Shown here piece by piece: positions 45,243 through 54,596 of a stretch of 64,000 nucleotides of DNA. Each line of letters opens with the position of its first letter. The first letter of the stretch is position 1. Position numbers and translations under genes: made by a program. Source of the stretch: Flexivirga meconopsidis (GTDB taxonomy: Bacteria; Actinomycetota; Actinomycetes; Actinomycetales; Dermatophilaceae). The notes beneath the pieces were generated by a model that saw only the letters and a list, made by a program, of their open reading frames with translations, was not told where the DNA came from and ran no database searches. The stretch is from the NCBI RefSeq assembly GCF_026162425.1, contig NZ_JAOBQJ010000001.1:682001-746000 (forward strand). Direction: 5' to 3'.

Positions 45243-46142
45243 ATGAGCGATCTCACACGCCCGACCCTGCGCGTCGGGGTGGTGGGTGCCGGCCGGGTCG
45301 GTGCCGTGCTCGGTGCCGCGCTGCGGGCGGCCGGGCACGAGGTCGTCGCGGTCAGTGCGGTCAGTGACGCCTCTCGGGAGCGTGCGGAGACGCTGTTGCC
45401 CGGTGTTCCCGTGCGCGACGTGCCGGAGGTTGTGGCCGCGGCAGACGTCATCCTGCTTGCGGTGCCCGACGACGCCATCGGACCGCTCGTCACCGGCCTC
45501 GACGCGAGGGGCGCCTGGGAGGGTGGCCGACTCGTCATACACACCAGTGGTTTTCACGGTCTCGAGCCACTGCAACCGGTCGTCGACGCCGGGGGAGACG
45601 CTGTCGTGCTGCACCCGGTGATGACGTTCACCGGGACCGAGCGCGACCTGCCTCGCATCGTCGGCACTCCGATCGCGGTCACCGCGTCGATGGGCTCCGA
45701 CCTGGTCGCCGACGCGCTCGCCCTCGACCTCGGTGGCGACCCGTTCCGGCTCGCCGACTCCGACCGGCCGCTCTACCACGCAGCGTTGTCGCACGGTGCG
45801 AATCACCTCACGACCCTGGTGTCGCAGGCGCAGCAACTGCTGCGGCAGGTGGGCGTCGAGGACCCGTCTCGGTTGCTGCGGCCGCTGCTGGAAGCGGCGC
45901 TGGACAACACGCTCGAGCGCGGCGACAAGGCCCTCACCGGCCCGATCGTGCGCGGCGATGTCGGCACTGTGGCGGCCCATCTGGACGCCATCGAAGGTCA
46001 ACCGCGCGACGTCCGGCTCGCCTACCGTGCAATGGCGACCGCGACCACACTGCGCGCCGGCGATCGCCATGCCCTGCCGGCCGAAACTCTCGATCCATTG
46101 CTCAGCCTGCTCGACCCCACGGAAGAGGAACGCCCATCGTGA
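45243..46142 (+). CDS. Rossmann-like DUF2520 protein, probable reductase
   Basis: The 299-residue protein has an N-terminal dinucleotide fold (LRVGVVGAGRVGAVLGAALRAAGHEVVAVSAVS) and a C-terminal all-helical DUF2520 domain (HGANHLTTLVSQAQQLLRQVGVEDPSRLLRPLLEAALDNTLERGDKALTGPIVRGD). It is built like ketopantoate reductase and IlvC-type enzymes. The stop overlaps the panC start as GTGA, and this pairing recurs in actinobacteria. It may therefore supply pantoate, but that is inference. ATG 45243 is selected; 20 upstream codons look non-coding. Confidence 0.82.
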   Translation: MSDLTRPTLRVGVVGAGRVGAVLGAALRAAGHEVVAVSAVSDASRERAETLLPGVPVRDVPEVVAAADVILLAVPDDAIGPLVTGLDARGAWEGGRLVIHTSGFHGLEPLQPVVDAGGDAVVLHPVMTFTGTERDLPRIVGTPIAVTASMGSDLVADALALDLGGDPFRLADSDRPLYHAALSHGANHLTTLVSQAQQLLRQVGVEDPSRLLRPLLEAALDNTLERGDKALTGPIVRGDVGTVAAHLDAIEGQPRDVRLAYRAMATATTLRAGDRHALPAETLDPLLSLLDPTEEERPS

Positions 46143-46999
46143 CCGCACAACCGGTGCTCGTGCACACCCGCGAAGATCTGCGACCCGCCCGGGACCAGTT
46201 GGGCGGCACGGTCGCCGTCGTGATGACCATGGGTGCGCTGCACGAGGGTCACGCCGAGCTGATCCGTCAGGCCAAGAAACACGCCGATCATGTCGCGGTG
46301 ACCATCTTCCTCAACCCGTTGCAATTCGCCCACGGCGAAGACCTCTCGCGCTATCCGCGGACACTCGACGATGACGTGAAAATCTGTGCGCGCGAAGGCG
46401 TTTCGTTGATTTTCGCGCCCACCCCGGACGTCGTCTATCCAGACGGGGAGCCGGGTGTGCGAATTTCCGCCGGCAAACTCGGCGATGTCCTCGAAGGCGC
46501 ATCCCGCCCGGGCCACTTCGACGGTGTGCTCACTGTCGTCGCCAAACTGCTGCACCTGATGCGACCGGACAGTGCGCTCTTCGGGCAGAAGGATGCCCAG
46601 CAGCTCCTCCTGATCCGGCGTATGACGAAAGACCTCGACTTCCCGGTCGACATCGTCGCGGTGCCGACGGTCCGAGAGGCTGACGGCCTGGCGTTGAGCT
46701 CGCGCAATACCTACCTCAGTGACGCCGATCGCGAAGTGGCACAGAGCCTTTCGCGTGCGCTGCACGCGGGTGAGGCGATGTCCCTACATGGTCCGGCGGC
46801 CGTGCGTCGAGCGGCCCGAGATGTTCTGGTCCGCGAGCCGTTGGCGCTCGTCGACTACCTGGTGCTGGTGCACCCGGACACTCTCGAAGAGGTGCCCGAG
46901 TGGTACCGCGGACCCGCCCTGCTCGCCGTCGCGGCCAAGGTCGGCACGACCCGGCTGATCGACAACCTGCCGCTGCAGATCGGCCCCGAACCCGCCTGA
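46139..46999 (+). CDS. panC: Pantothenate synthetase (pantoate-beta-alanine ligase)
   Basis: PanC joins D-pantoate and beta-alanine with ATP, the last step to pantothenate and hence CoA. The 286-residue protein shows the HIGH-like MGALHEGH (His35-His38), FLNPLQF, the FDGVLTVVAKLLHLMRPD segment, and FGQKDAQQ followed by LALSSRNTYLS, the KMSKS-like region. GTG 46139 overlaps the DUF2520 stop. The stop codon lies at the base of a palindrome. Confidence 0.96.
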   Translation: MTAQPVLVHTREDLRPARDQLGGTVAVVMTMGALHEGHAELIRQAKKHADHVAVTIFLNPLQFAHGEDLSRYPRTLDDDVKICAREGVSLIFAPTPDVVYPDGEPGVRISAGKLGDVLEGASRPGHFDGVLTVVAKLLHLMRPDSALFGQKDAQQLLLIRRMTKDLDFPVDIVAVPTVREADGLALSSRNTYLSDADREVAQSLSRALHAGEAMSLHGPAAVRRAARDVLVREPLALVDYLVLVHPDTLEEVPEWYRGPALLAVAAKVGTTRLIDNLPLQIGPEPA

Positions 47000-47036
47000 C
47001 TGGCAGAAAATCGCCATGTCGTATTTCTGCTAGTCA
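46997..47036. terminator. Stem-loop at the panC stop
   Basis: A 13-bp stem (46997-47009 with 47024-47036, one G-U pair) encloses a 14-nt loop. It begins on the TGA of panC, as element A copy 1 does at dacB. It probably terminates panC transcription. The relatively AT-rich arms contain GCAGAAA/TTTCTGC. No U-tract follows. Confidence 0.6.
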
Positions 47037-47065
47037 TTGTCGGTGCGCGGGCGCAGACTGGACGC

Positions 47066-48601
47066 ATGCTCACCGATCGAGAGACCTGTCTGACCGCGGT
47101 CCGGTCACGCGATGCGCGGTTCGACGGCTGGTTCGTGACGGGCGTGCGGACCACTGGCATCTACTGCCGGCCCAGTTGCCCAGCGACGCCGCCGAAGGCG
47201 CGCAACATCACCTTCTACCCGAGCGCCGCCGCGGCCCAGGCGCAGGGTTTCCGCGCCTGCAAGCGATGCCGCCCGGACACCAGCCCCGGCTCCCCGGAGT
47301 GGAACGTCCGAGCGGACCTGGTCGCCCGTGCGATGCGGCTGATCGCCGACGGGGTCATCGACCGGGAGGGGGTGCCCGGCCTGTCGAGGCGGCTCGGCTA
47401 CAGCGTTCGTCAGATCGAGCGCCAGGTGCGGGCCGAACTCGGCGCTTCCCCGCTCGCGCTGGCTCGCGCCCAGCGCGCGCAGACCGCCCGGGTGCTCATC
47501 GAGACGACCGCACTCCCACTGACCGAGGTTGCGCACGCTGCTGGCTTCGGCAGCATCCGGTCGTTCAACGACACGGTGCGCGAGGTGTTCGCGTTGAGCC
47601 CGCGCGAGTTGCGGGCACGCACCTCTGCCGGCGCCGTCGGTGCGCGTGAGACTCCGGAGGCGTGGCACTTCCTCACTGTGCGCCTGCCGCACCGCACCCC
47701 GCTTTGCCCCGACAACCTCTTCGGTCATCTCGCGGCCACTGCCGTGCCGGGTGTCGAGGAATGGCGTGACGGCGCATACCGGCGCACTCTCGACTTACCG
47801 CACGGCCCGGCGATCGCAGCACTGCAGCCCGCCCGCGACCACATCCGTGCGGCGCTCTGGCTGAGTGACCTGCGCGACCTGACCGTCGCGATCAGCCGCT
47901 GCCGCTGGTTGCTCGACCTCGACGCCGACCCCGCTGCGATCGACGCGCATCTCGGCAGCGATCCCCGACTGCGTCCACTGGTCGGCGCGGCGCCCGGGCG
48001 ACGGGTGCCCCGCACAGTCGACGGTCCAGAGCTTGCGGCGAGACTGGTTCTGGGACAACAGATTTCGACCAAGGCAGCGCGCACGCACGCGGCGCGGCTC
48101 GCCACGGCATACGGGCAACCGGTGGACGATCCGGGCGGCGGACTCACCCACGTCTTCCCGCGACCGGACGCCCTCGCCGTCGCCACTGACGACACTCTCG
48201 CCATGCCGGAGCGGCGCCGGCTGACCCTGCGCGGCCTGGCGAGCGCACTCGCCGCGGGCGACATCGACCTCTCGCCCGGAGCCGACTGGGACCGCGCGCG
48301 CGAGCAGCTCGCCGCGTTGCCCGGCATCGGTGCCTGGACCGTCGAGGGCGTTGCGATGCGGGCGCTCGGCGATCCGGACGCCTTCCCGGCAAGCGACCTC
48401 GGGCTGCGCCAGGGGATGGCTGCCGTGGGTCTGCCCGACACCGGATCGGCGGCCATCGACGCGTCGACGGCATGGCGGCCCTGGCGAGCCTATGCCGTGC
48501 AACATCTCTGGGCGACCGGTGACCACGAGATCAACCGCTTTCCCGGCGACCCGGCCGTCGCCGGCGAGCAGACCACCACGACCATCAGGAGCGCATCATG
48601 A
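47066..48601 (+). CDS. Ada-AlkA fusion: methylphosphotriester/AraC domain with 3-methyladenine DNA glycosylase
   Basis: The 511-residue protein has three parts. Residues ~5-75 are the Ada zinc domain with Cys34, Cys38, Cys65 and Cys68; the first accepts methyl groups from phosphotriesters in Ada. Residues ~80-185 are an AraC-type DNA-binding domain ([32 protein letters not shown]). Residues ~195-495 are an AlkA glycosylase with the HhH motif [20 protein letters not shown] and the catalytic-Asp loop [10 protein letters not shown]. It can sense alkylation, regulate and excise damage. The ATGA overlap with ogt makes this an adaptive-response operon. Confidence 0.92.
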   Translation: MLTDRETCLTAVRSRDARFDGWFVTGVRTTGIYCRPSCPATPPKARNITFYPSAAAAQAQGFRACKRCRPDTSPGSPEWNVRADLVARAMRLIADGVIDREGVPGLSRRLGYSVRQIERQVRAELGASPLALARAQRAQTARVLIETTALPLTEVAHAAGFGSIRSFNDTVREVFALSPRELRARTSAGAVGARETPEAWHFLTVRLPHRTPLCPDNLFGHLAATAVPGVEEWRDGAYRRTLDLPHGPAIAALQPARDHIRAALWLSDLRDLTVAISRCRWLLDLDADPAAIDAHLGSDPRLRPLVGAAPGRRVPRTVDGPELAARLVLGQQISTKAARTHAARLATAYGQPVDDPGGGLTHVFPRPDALAVATDDTLAMPERRRLTLRGLASALAAGDIDLSPGADWDRAREQLAALPGIGAWTVEGVAMRALGDPDAFPASDLGLRQGMAAVGLPDTGSAAIDASTAWRPWRAYAVQHLWATGDHEINRFPGDPAVAGEQTTTTIRSAS

Positions 48602-49095
48602 ACACCCGCCACCTCATCACCGAGCCCACCCCGATCGGCCCGCTCACGCTGGTCGCCGAGGACGACAGCCTCGTCGGGGTCTACATGGCCAGTCACCGGC
48701 ACCAGCCGGACGTCGACAATTTCGGAGCGCTGGTCGAGTCCGACGCATTGCTCGACGAAGTCCGCCGCCAACTGGACGAATACTTCGCCGGCGACCGCAA
48801 GGCATTCGACCTGCCGCTGCGCGCGCACGGCACGCAGTTCCAACAAGTCGTCTGGCAGGCGCTGCGTGAAATTCCCTACGGCGAGACGTGGAGTTACGGG
48901 CAACTCGCCGCGCACATCGGCCGCCCGACCTCGAGCCGTGCGGTGGGGCTGGCCAATGGCCGCAACCCGATCTCGATCGTCGTCCCGTGCCACCGGGTGA
49001 TCGGCGCGGGCGGCAGCATGACCGGCTACGGCGGCGGCATCGAACGCAAGCAATGGTTACTCGGACTGGAACGCGCCGAACCCGCGCTGTTCTAA
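48598..49095 (+). CDS. ogt: O6-methylguanine-DNA methyltransferase
   Basis: This suicide repair protein transfers the methyl from O6-methylguanine to its own cysteine. The active site is [10 protein letters not shown] with Cys131; [31 protein letters not shown] is the helix-turn-helix with the arginine finger. The 165-residue length is normal for Ogt. It overlaps the Ada-AlkA gene by 4 bp, so direct reversal and base excision are expressed together. Confidence 0.95.
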   Translation: MNTRHLITEPTPIGPLTLVAEDDSLVGVYMASHRHQPDVDNFGALVESDALLDEVRRQLDEYFAGDRKAFDLPLRAHGTQFQQVVWQALREIPYGETWSYGQLAAHIGRPTSSRAVGLANGRNPISIVVPCHRVIGAGGSMTGYGGGIERKQWLLGLERAEPALF

Positions 49096-49171
49096 GGCCC
49101 GAGGTGCGCACCTTCCCGGTGACGGTCGCTGGCCCGGTGCGCGGTAGGGGAGCCCGGGGCGCAGGCTTACC

Positions 49172-49354
49172 ATGTATGCCGTGTGGCCCTACATCCAGAC
49201 TCTTCTGCCGTCCATCGGGCTGCTCTATCTGCTCTACGTGATTCTCAAGCACATGATGGAGGGCGACCGGCGCGAGCGAATTGCGCACGCCCAGTGGGAG
49301 CAGGAGCAGGAAGAGCTCGCCCGTAAGAAACAGCAAGGCAGCTCGCATTCCTGA
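49172..49354 (+). CDS. Small single-span membrane protein, unknown
   Basis: The 60-residue protein has one membrane span (IQTLLPSIGLLYLLYVILKHM, about 8-28) followed by a charged, coiled-coil-like tail rich in Glu, Arg and Gln (EGDRRERIAHAQWEQEQEELARKKQ). This shape is common among small actinobacterial membrane proteins. Third-position GC is high and the following gap has a clear stop, so it looks real. Expression support is lacking and the SD is weak. Confidence 0.6.
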   Translation: MYAVWPYIQTLLPSIGLLYLLYVILKHMMEGDRRERIAHAQWEQEQEELARKKQQGSSHS

Positions 49355-49496
49355 AGCTGAGCATTTCCTGGCAACCTGACGCTCGCCAGGACTCGACGCG
49401 CCGCCAAAATGGATTAACCGTTGCGCGGCAACCCACGCGACTTGTGTTAGCTTTTCGGCGTAAAGATATTCCGCACGCCTGCTTGAAGGAGAGCTA

Positions 49497-49823
49497 ATGG
49501 CACAGCGCGTCCAGATCCTTCTCGAGGACGACATCGATGGCTCGGAGGCTTCCGAGACCGTTCTTTTCGGCCTCGATGGGAAGTCTTACGAGATCGACCT
49601 TTCCGCCGCAAACGCCGCTCGGCTGCGCGACGACCTGGCGAAATGGACCGGCCACGGCCGGCAGGTGAAGGGCCGCGCCCGCGCAGGCGCCGCCAAGTCC
49701 ACCACCGGCCGCAGTGACCTGAACAAGGTCCGTGAATGGGGCCGCGACAACGGGTTCAAGGTCAGCGACCGGGGTCGTGTCTCCGCCGAGCTGCAGGCGG
49801 CTTACGCGAAGGCGAATGGCTGA
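49497..49823 (+). CDS. lsr2: Lsr2 nucleoid-associated protein
   Basis: Lsr2 is the actinobacterial H-NS analogue that binds AT-rich DNA and silences foreign genes. The 108-residue protein has the N-terminal oligomerisation domain (MAQRVQILLEDDIDG...VLFGLDGKSYEIDLS) and a C-terminal DNA-binding domain with the minor-groove RGR at 92-94 (SDRGRVSAELQAAYAKA). AAGGAG lies 6 nt before ATG 49497. The preceding 100 bp is AT-rich, consistent with a strong promoter or autoregulation. A perfect terminator follows. The AT-rich RHS patch at 34.5-36.3 kb is a natural candidate target. Confidence 0.96.
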   Translation: MAQRVQILLEDDIDGSEASETVLFGLDGKSYEIDLSAANAARLRDDLAKWTGHGRQVKGRARAGAAKSTTGRSDLNKVREWGRDNGFKVSDRGRVSAELQAAYAKANG

Positions 49824-49838
49824 AACCTGTCATGAATA

Positions 49839-49887
49839 ACGCCGAACGGGCGTTCTCCGAGCAGATCGGAGAACGCCCGTTCGGCGT
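49839..49887 (+). terminator. lsr2 terminator
   Basis: A perfect stem of about 22 bp (49839-49860 with 49866-49887) has a 5-nt loop, with GAACGGGCGTTC at the centre of the left arm. It sits 16 bp after the lsr2 stop and before the end of the convergent polymerase gene. It has no U-tract. Confidence 0.85.
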
Positions 49888-49908
49888 CCCGGCCCGCTGC
49901 AATCGTGC

Positions 49909-50817
49909 TCAAAAGACCAGTTGGGCGGCGAATAGGTCACCATCGCTGGCAAGCCGTTCGAGCACTTCCTCGAAAGTCAGTTGTCGCAGCCACCCGGCCT
50001 CCTGTGCGCCTCGTTCGATTTCGTCCCAGGTGCGTGGGGCAGCGACCAACGGTCGCTCCCGGCCGCGCAGCGAATACGGCGCAATCGTCGTCTTGGCCGC
50101 GGTGTTCTGCGACCAATCGAGCAAGACCTTCCCTGGCCGCATCGATTTGGTCATCTTCCAGACCACCAAGTCCGGATGTTCCCGGGTCAATTGCTGGGCG
50201 AGTTGCTGGGCCCATTCCCGGACTTCTTCACTGGTGCGGCCGCCGTCCAGCGCGGCGTAGACCTGCATTCCTTTGCTGCCCGAAGTGACCGGCGCACACC
50301 CCGTCATACCGGCCTCCTGCATCCGGTCGCGCACGAGCAGCGCGAGCCGTGCGCACTCGTCCAGGCCGGCCGGCGCGCCCGGGTCGAGGTCGATCACCAG
50401 CCGATCGGGCAACCCCGGTAGGCCGTCCTCGAGCCGCCACTGCGGCACGTGGAACTCCAGGGCTGCGAGGTTGGCCAGGTAGGTCAGGGCGGCCAGGTCT
50501 TCGACCAGTGGGTAAGTGACGCTGTCACCGCCGCCGCGGGAGCCGCTCGATGGCAGCGTCACCCGGTCCAGCCAGGATGGCGCGCCGGGCGGCAGATTCT
50601 TCTCGAAGAACGACAGGTCGGCCACGCCGTGCGGCCAACGGATGCGGGTCACCGGCCGCCCGGCGAGCACCGCGAGCAGGGGGCCGGCGACCTGGCTGTA
50701 GTAGTGCAGCACCTCGCCCTTGGTGGTCTCGGTCGCCGGGTAGAGCACCTTGGACAGGTTGCTCAGCTTCAGCCGGCGGCCGGAGACCTCGACGGTGATC
50801 TGTTCGGACTCAGCCAT
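49909..50817 (-). CDS. LigD-type primase-polymerase domain protein (NHEJ)
   Basis: This 302-residue protein corresponds to the polymerase (AEP/eukaryotic-type primase) domain of LigD, which fills gaps and adds ribonucleotides at DNA ends. It has VLYPATETTKGEVLHYYSQVAGPLL, the metal motif VIDLDPG (near 142-148), and SGSKGMQVYAAL plus a C-terminal DWSQN/TIAPYSLRGRERP segment. It overlaps the ligase gene by 8 bp. In mycobacteria these activities are fused in one LigD; here they are separate, and no phosphoesterase domain is seen nearby. Confidence 0.92.
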   Translation of the reverse strand: MAESEQITVEVSGRRLKLSNLSKVLYPATETTKGEVLHYYSQVAGPLLAVLAGRPVTRIRWPHGVADLSFFEKNLPPGAPSWLDRVTLPSSGSRGGGDSVTYPLVEDLAALTYLANLAALEFHVPQWRLEDGLPGLPDRLVIDLDPGAPAGLDECARLALLVRDRMQEAGMTGCAPVTSGSKGMQVYAALDGGRTSEEVREWAQQLAQQLTREHPDLVVWKMTKSMRPGKVLLDWSQNTAAKTTIAPYSLRGRERPLVAAPRTWDEIERGAQEAGWLRQLTFEEVLERLASDGDLFAAQLVF

Positions 50818-51766
50818 CGGTCACCTCGGTGCGCACCAGATCGGCCACGGTCAGGTCGTGGCGTATGCCGCGCCAGGTCGGCTGGCGAAGCTGCCCTCCC
50901 TCGGTAACTCCCAGGAACTCCACGTCGGTCACCAACTCGGGCCGCACCCACTGCACGCCACCGGGTACGTCGGGCGGAAGTCCCTCTGCGAACGGCGAAT
51001 TCGCCACCGCGAGCGCCTCCAGACTGGCCCGTAGTGACTCACCGGTCGTACCGGCGAGGCCCGACCCGACGCGCCCCCGGTAGAGCAGCGGACCGTCGGG
51101 GGTCGGTGTCGCCAGCAGCACCGCCCCGAGTCGCCGGTCGTTCTCCCGCTCCGGCAACCAGCCGGCGATCACGAACGAATCTGCTTTGCGGTGAACGGTT
51201 TTGCGCCAGTCGAGGCTTCGCCTGCCCGGCTGGTATGGCGATGCCAGCCGCTTGGACACCACTCCTTCGATGCCCTGGTCGGCGGTCGCCGCGAGCAGTT
51301 GGGTGCCGTCCTCGAAGACCGGGGGAGTCTGCACGTAGCGCGAGTTCAGGTCCAGCCCCTCGAGCAGTTGACGGCGTTGCCGCAATGGCAGGCCGATCGT
51401 CGGGGTGTTCATCGCCTGCAGCACGTCGAACATCATGAGGGTGACCGGTGACTGGCCGGCGAGGCGAGCCGCCGTCGCAGCGTCGGCGACGTTGAAGCGT
51501 TCGGCGAGCGCGGCGAACGACGGCCGCCCGTCGCGCAACACGACGACCTCGGCGTCGAGGAGCAGATCGTCATACCCGGTCAATCCCGCAGCGGGCCTGG
51601 CCAACTCGGGAAAGGCGACCGTCACCTCACGCTCGGTGCGGGAGAACAACCGCAGGACGTCGCCCCGCACCTGCACGAGCAGCCGCATGCCGTCCCACTT
51701 CACCTCGTGGATCCAGGCGTCGCCGGCCGGCACCGCGTCGGCCGCGGTCGCGAGCATCGGTCGCAC
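50810..51766 (-). CDS. ATP-dependent DNA ligase (LigC/LigD ligase-domain type)
   Basis: The 318-residue ligase has the nucleotidyl-lysine motif EVKWDGMR (Lys near residue 23). It also shows LLLDAEVVVL, FDVLQAM, EGVVSKRLASPYQPGRRSLDWRKTVHRKADSFVIAGW (motifs IV-V) and an OB-fold C-terminus. It seals ends brought together by Ku. GTG 51766 is the start. It is divergent from Ku across 49 bp and overlaps the polymerase gene. I leave the symbol blank because LigC and LigD are not distinguishable once the domains are split. Confidence 0.92.
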   Translation of the reverse strand: MRPMLATAADAVPAGDAWIHEVKWDGMRLLVQVRGDVLRLFSRTEREVTVAFPELARPAAGLTGYDDLLLDAEVVVLRDGRPSFAALAERFNVADAATAARLAGQSPVTLMMFDVLQAMNTPTIGLPLRQRRQLLEGLDLNSRYVQTPPVFEDGTQLLAATADQGIEGVVSKRLASPYQPGRRSLDWRKTVHRKADSFVIAGWLPERENDRRLGAVLLATPTPDGPLLYRGRVGSGLAGTTGESLRASLEALAVANSPFAEGLPPDVPGGVQWVRPELVTDVEFLGVTEGGQLRQPTWRGIRHDLTVADLVRTEVTDG

Positions 51767-51815
51767 CGGTCACCTGCTCCTTTGCAGATCCAACTTCATG
51801 AGGCAATCTTGCCTG

Positions 51816-52820
51816 GTGCGCGCAATCTGGAAGGGTGCCGTGTCGTTCGGGCTGGTGAATGTCCCGGTCCGGCTCTATTCGGCGACCGAGAACCACGACG
51901 TGCAGTTCCGCCAGGTGCACCGGGAGGACGGTGGCCGGATCAAGTATCAGCGGGTCTGCTCGATCGACGGCGAGCAGGTGTCGTATGACGACATCGCCAA
52001 GGGCTTCGAGACCGACGACGGGCAGATGGTCGTGCTCAGCGACGAGGATCTCGCTGACCTGCCGATCAGCACCAGCAAGGAGATCGCGGTCGACAAGTTC
52101 GTGCCGAGCGACCAGATCGACCCGCTCTACCTCGACAAGTGCTACTACCTGGAGCCCGACAAGGGCGCGGTCAAGCCGTACATGCTGTTGCGCGAGGCGC
52201 TGGAATCCACCGACCGGGTCGCGCTGGTGACCGTCGCGCTGCGCACCCGCACCACCGTTGCGGTGCTCCGGGTGCGCGGCGAGGTGATCGTGTTGCAGAC
52301 GCTGCTCTGGCCGGACGAGGTGCGCGCCGCCGAGTTCGGGGTGCTGGACGACGCCGCCGGCGACGACGCGAAACCGGCCGAGCTCGCGATGGCGCACATG
52401 CTGGTGGAGTCGTTGTCCGGCGACTACGACCCGTCCGAGTACACCGACGACTACGAGGAAGCGGTCAAGGCGGTGGTGAAGGCCAAGCTCGAGGGCGGCG
52501 AGGTCACCACGCCGGAGGAGCCGGAGGACGAGGGCGGCGAGGTGCTGGATCTGCTCGCCGCGCTGCAGCAGAGCGTTGCCCGGGCCAAGGCGGCCCGTGG
52601 CGAGCCCACCGACCAGCCGGCCGGCGCCGCCGCGCCGGAGAAGGCCACCGACGGGCCTGCGTCGAAGAAGGCCGCCACCAAGAGCGCGACCAAGAAACCT
52701 GCCGCCAAGAAACCGGCGAAGAAGGCCGCCGCCACCAAGAGCGCGGCCAAGAAGACCGCCGCGAAGAAACCGGCGAAGAAGAGCGCTGCCAAGAAGGGCG
52801 CGGCCAAGAAATCCGCGTAG
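51816..52820 (+). CDS. ku: Ku DNA end-binding protein with lysine-rich tail
   Basis: Ku homodimers encircle broken ends and recruit the LigD-type enzymes encoded divergently. The 334-residue protein begins RAIWKGAVSFGLVNVPVRLYSATE, the family start, from GTG 51816 (ATG 51798 would add six residues). The Ku core runs to about residue 240. The last ~65 residues are histone-H1-like, Ala/Lys/Pro repeats such as KKPAAKKPAKKAAATKS. Such tails are known in some actinobacterial Ku proteins and enhance DNA binding. AGGCAA-TC-TTGCCT (51801-51814) sits between the two possible starts. Confidence 0.95.
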   Translation: MRAIWKGAVSFGLVNVPVRLYSATENHDVQFRQVHREDGGRIKYQRVCSIDGEQVSYDDIAKGFETDDGQMVVLSDEDLADLPISTSKEIAVDKFVPSDQIDPLYLDKCYYLEPDKGAVKPYMLLREALESTDRVALVTVALRTRTTVAVLRVRGEVIVLQTLLWPDEVRAAEFGVLDDAAGDDAKPAELAMAHMLVESLSGDYDPSEYTDDYEEAVKAVVKAKLEGGEVTTPEEPEDEGGEVLDLLAALQQSVARAKAARGEPTDQPAGAAAPEKATDGPASKKAATKSATKKPAAKKPAKKAAATKSAAKKTAAKKPAKKSAAKKGAAKKSA

Positions 52821-52837
52821 GCCTCGGCAGTTAGCCA

Positions 52838-52868
52838 AGAACCCGCCGCCCGATGGGCGGCGGGTTCT
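52838..52868. terminator. Bidirectional terminator between ku and the BY-kinase gene
   Basis: A perfect 14-bp stem (52838-52851 with 52855-52868) has a 3-nt GAT loop. The arms begin AGAACCCG and end CGGGTTCT. It lies between the convergent ku and kinase genes. Confidence 0.88.
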
Positions 52869-52891
52869 GCTCGCAGACGGTCGGTCCGGTC

Positions 52892-54412
52892 TCAGCGGGC
52901 GCGTTCGCGCCGACGCGAGGCGCGCGGGCGTTCGCTCGCCTTCCCGTTGAGCTTGCCGCCGGTGACCGGTTCGGCCGCCGACTCGACGGTCTGGTCTCCG
53001 GTCGTTGCGGAGGTGTCCTTCGACGGCGACTCCCCGTAGTACTTCTCGCCCGCGTACGTGCCGTAGGCGCCGTAGCCGTACTGCGAGTCGCCATACATGA
53101 TCCGGTTGATGCGCTTGGTGTTGACCCGGTTGAGCACGCCGCCGAGCACTCGGCCGCCGACGGCGTTCAGATTGTGCGCGGCGCGCTGCAGGTGCTCCGC
53201 GCGGGTGTCGGACGCGGCGACCACGACCACGGCACCGTCGGCGCTTGCCGACAGCAGCGCGGCGTCGGTCACCGGCAGCAGCGGCGGCGCGTCCAGGATC
53301 ACGCGGTGGGTCTCGGTGAGCTTCTCGATCAGCTGGTGCATGCGCTGCGAGCCGAGCAACTCGCTGGGGTTCGGCGGGATCTGGCCGGCGGTCAGCACGT
53401 AGAGGCCGGCCTTGGCGGTCGGCTGCAGGGCGTCGCTCAGGGTGGCGGTACCGGCCAGCACCTGGGTGAGACCGACCGAGGAGTCCAGGTCGTAGATGCC
53501 CGCCACGGTCGGCCGGCGCAGGTCGGCGTCGATCAGCACGACCTGGTCGCCGGAGTCGGCCAGCACCCACGCCAGGGACGATGCAACCGTCGACTTACCT
53601 TCACCCATCCGCGCGCTGGTGATCACGATGCTGCGCGGGTCGTGGTCGACGTCGACGAACCGCAGGTTGGTGCGCAGCTGACGCAGCGCCTCCCGGGTCT
53701 GGAAGTCCTTCTCGTCACCGAGCGAACGGTCCGCGGCGGCCAGGGTGCGGTTGCCCGGGATGACACCGAGCACGCTCGCGCCGAGGTTTTCCTCGACGTC
53801 GTCGGTGGACCGGATGCGGGTGTCACGCCGGTGCTGGATGAGCGCCAGCAGGTAGCCGACCACGAGGCCCGCGAGCAGGCCGATCGGCAGGATGCGGGCC
53901 GGCTTGGGGTATGACGGGGACTGCGGCAGCGCGGCACTCGAGGTGTTCTTGATCGCGACGCCGGTGTTGGGGTCGGTCTTTTGGACGTAGGTGGTGAGGA
54001 CGTCGACCACCGAGTTGGCGATCGCCTTGGCCTGCGAGGCGTTGGTGGCCGTTGCGTTGATCGTGATGATCGGCTTGTCCTGCGGCACCGTCGCGCTGAT
54101 CTTCGCGGCGAGCTCGCTGTTGGTCATCTTCAGCTTTTCCTTGCTGATGACCTGCGAGGTGACCTGCTGGCTGGTGGCCAGGTCGGCCCAGGTCGCGGCG
54201 CGCTGCTGCGCGACCAGACCGCTGCTGTAGGCCGCACCGCTGGAGCTGTTACCGGAGGAGTTCGGGGCCGCGACCAGCGCCTGCGAGGTGGCGGTGTACT
54301 CCTTGGTGCGGGTCCAGGTGTAGGCCGCGGCCAGCGCCAGTCCGACGCACGCGCAGGCGAGCAACAGGATCCAGTACCTGCGGGTGAGCTTCCAGAGATC
54401 TTCGAGCGTCAA
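52892..54412 (-). CDS. Polysaccharide co-polymerase / bacterial tyrosine kinase (Wzc/CpsCD-like)
   Basis: The 506-residue protein has a Wzz domain with two membrane spans (about 13-31 and 172-193). A cytoplasmic BY-kinase follows: Walker A ARMGEGKST (267-275) and Walker A' VVLIDADLRRP (291-301). A tyrosine cluster (MYGDSQYGYGAYGTYAGEKYYG) near 435-457 is the autophosphorylation tail. Such proteins set chain length of exported polysaccharides. Start is TTG 54412 with GGAG 7 nt upstream; no better in-frame start exists. Divergent from the tyrosine phosphatase. Confidence 0.92.
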   Translation of the reverse strand: MTLEDLWKLTRRYWILLLACACVGLALAAAYTWTRTKEYTATSQALVAAPNSSGNSSSGAAYSSGLVAQQRAATWADLATSQQVTSQVISKEKLKMTNSELAAKISATVPQDKPIITINATATNASQAKAIANSVVDVLTTYVQKTDPNTGVAIKNTSSAALPQSPSYPKPARILPIGLLAGLVVGYLLALIQHRRDTRIRSTDDVEENLGASVLGVIPGNRTLAAADRSLGDEKDFQTREALRQLRTNLRFVDVDHDPRSIVITSARMGEGKSTVASSLAWVLADSGDQVVLIDADLRRPTVAGIYDLDSSVGLTQVLAGTATLSDALQPTAKAGLYVLTAGQIPPNPSELLGSQRMHQLIEKLTETHRVILDAPPLLPVTDAALLSASADGAVVVVAASDTRAEHLQRAAHNLNAVGGRVLGGVLNRVNTKRINRIMYGDSQYGYGAYGTYAGEKYYGESPSKDTSATTGDQTVESAAEPVTGGKLNGKASERPRASRRRERAR

Positions 54413-54596
54413 CGTGCGTCTCCATGACCGGTCAGAGGTCCAGGATCACGGAGCGGACAACCGAACCCTGGCGCGGATGGAGGCAGCGCCGCCCCCAAAC
54501 AACGTCACAAAACGCCCCGAGTATATGGCATGCGACAGTCCCGTCTGACCCGTGCGAGGATTTCCCCGCCCTGCCCCGTCGCGCCAAGGATTCTCA

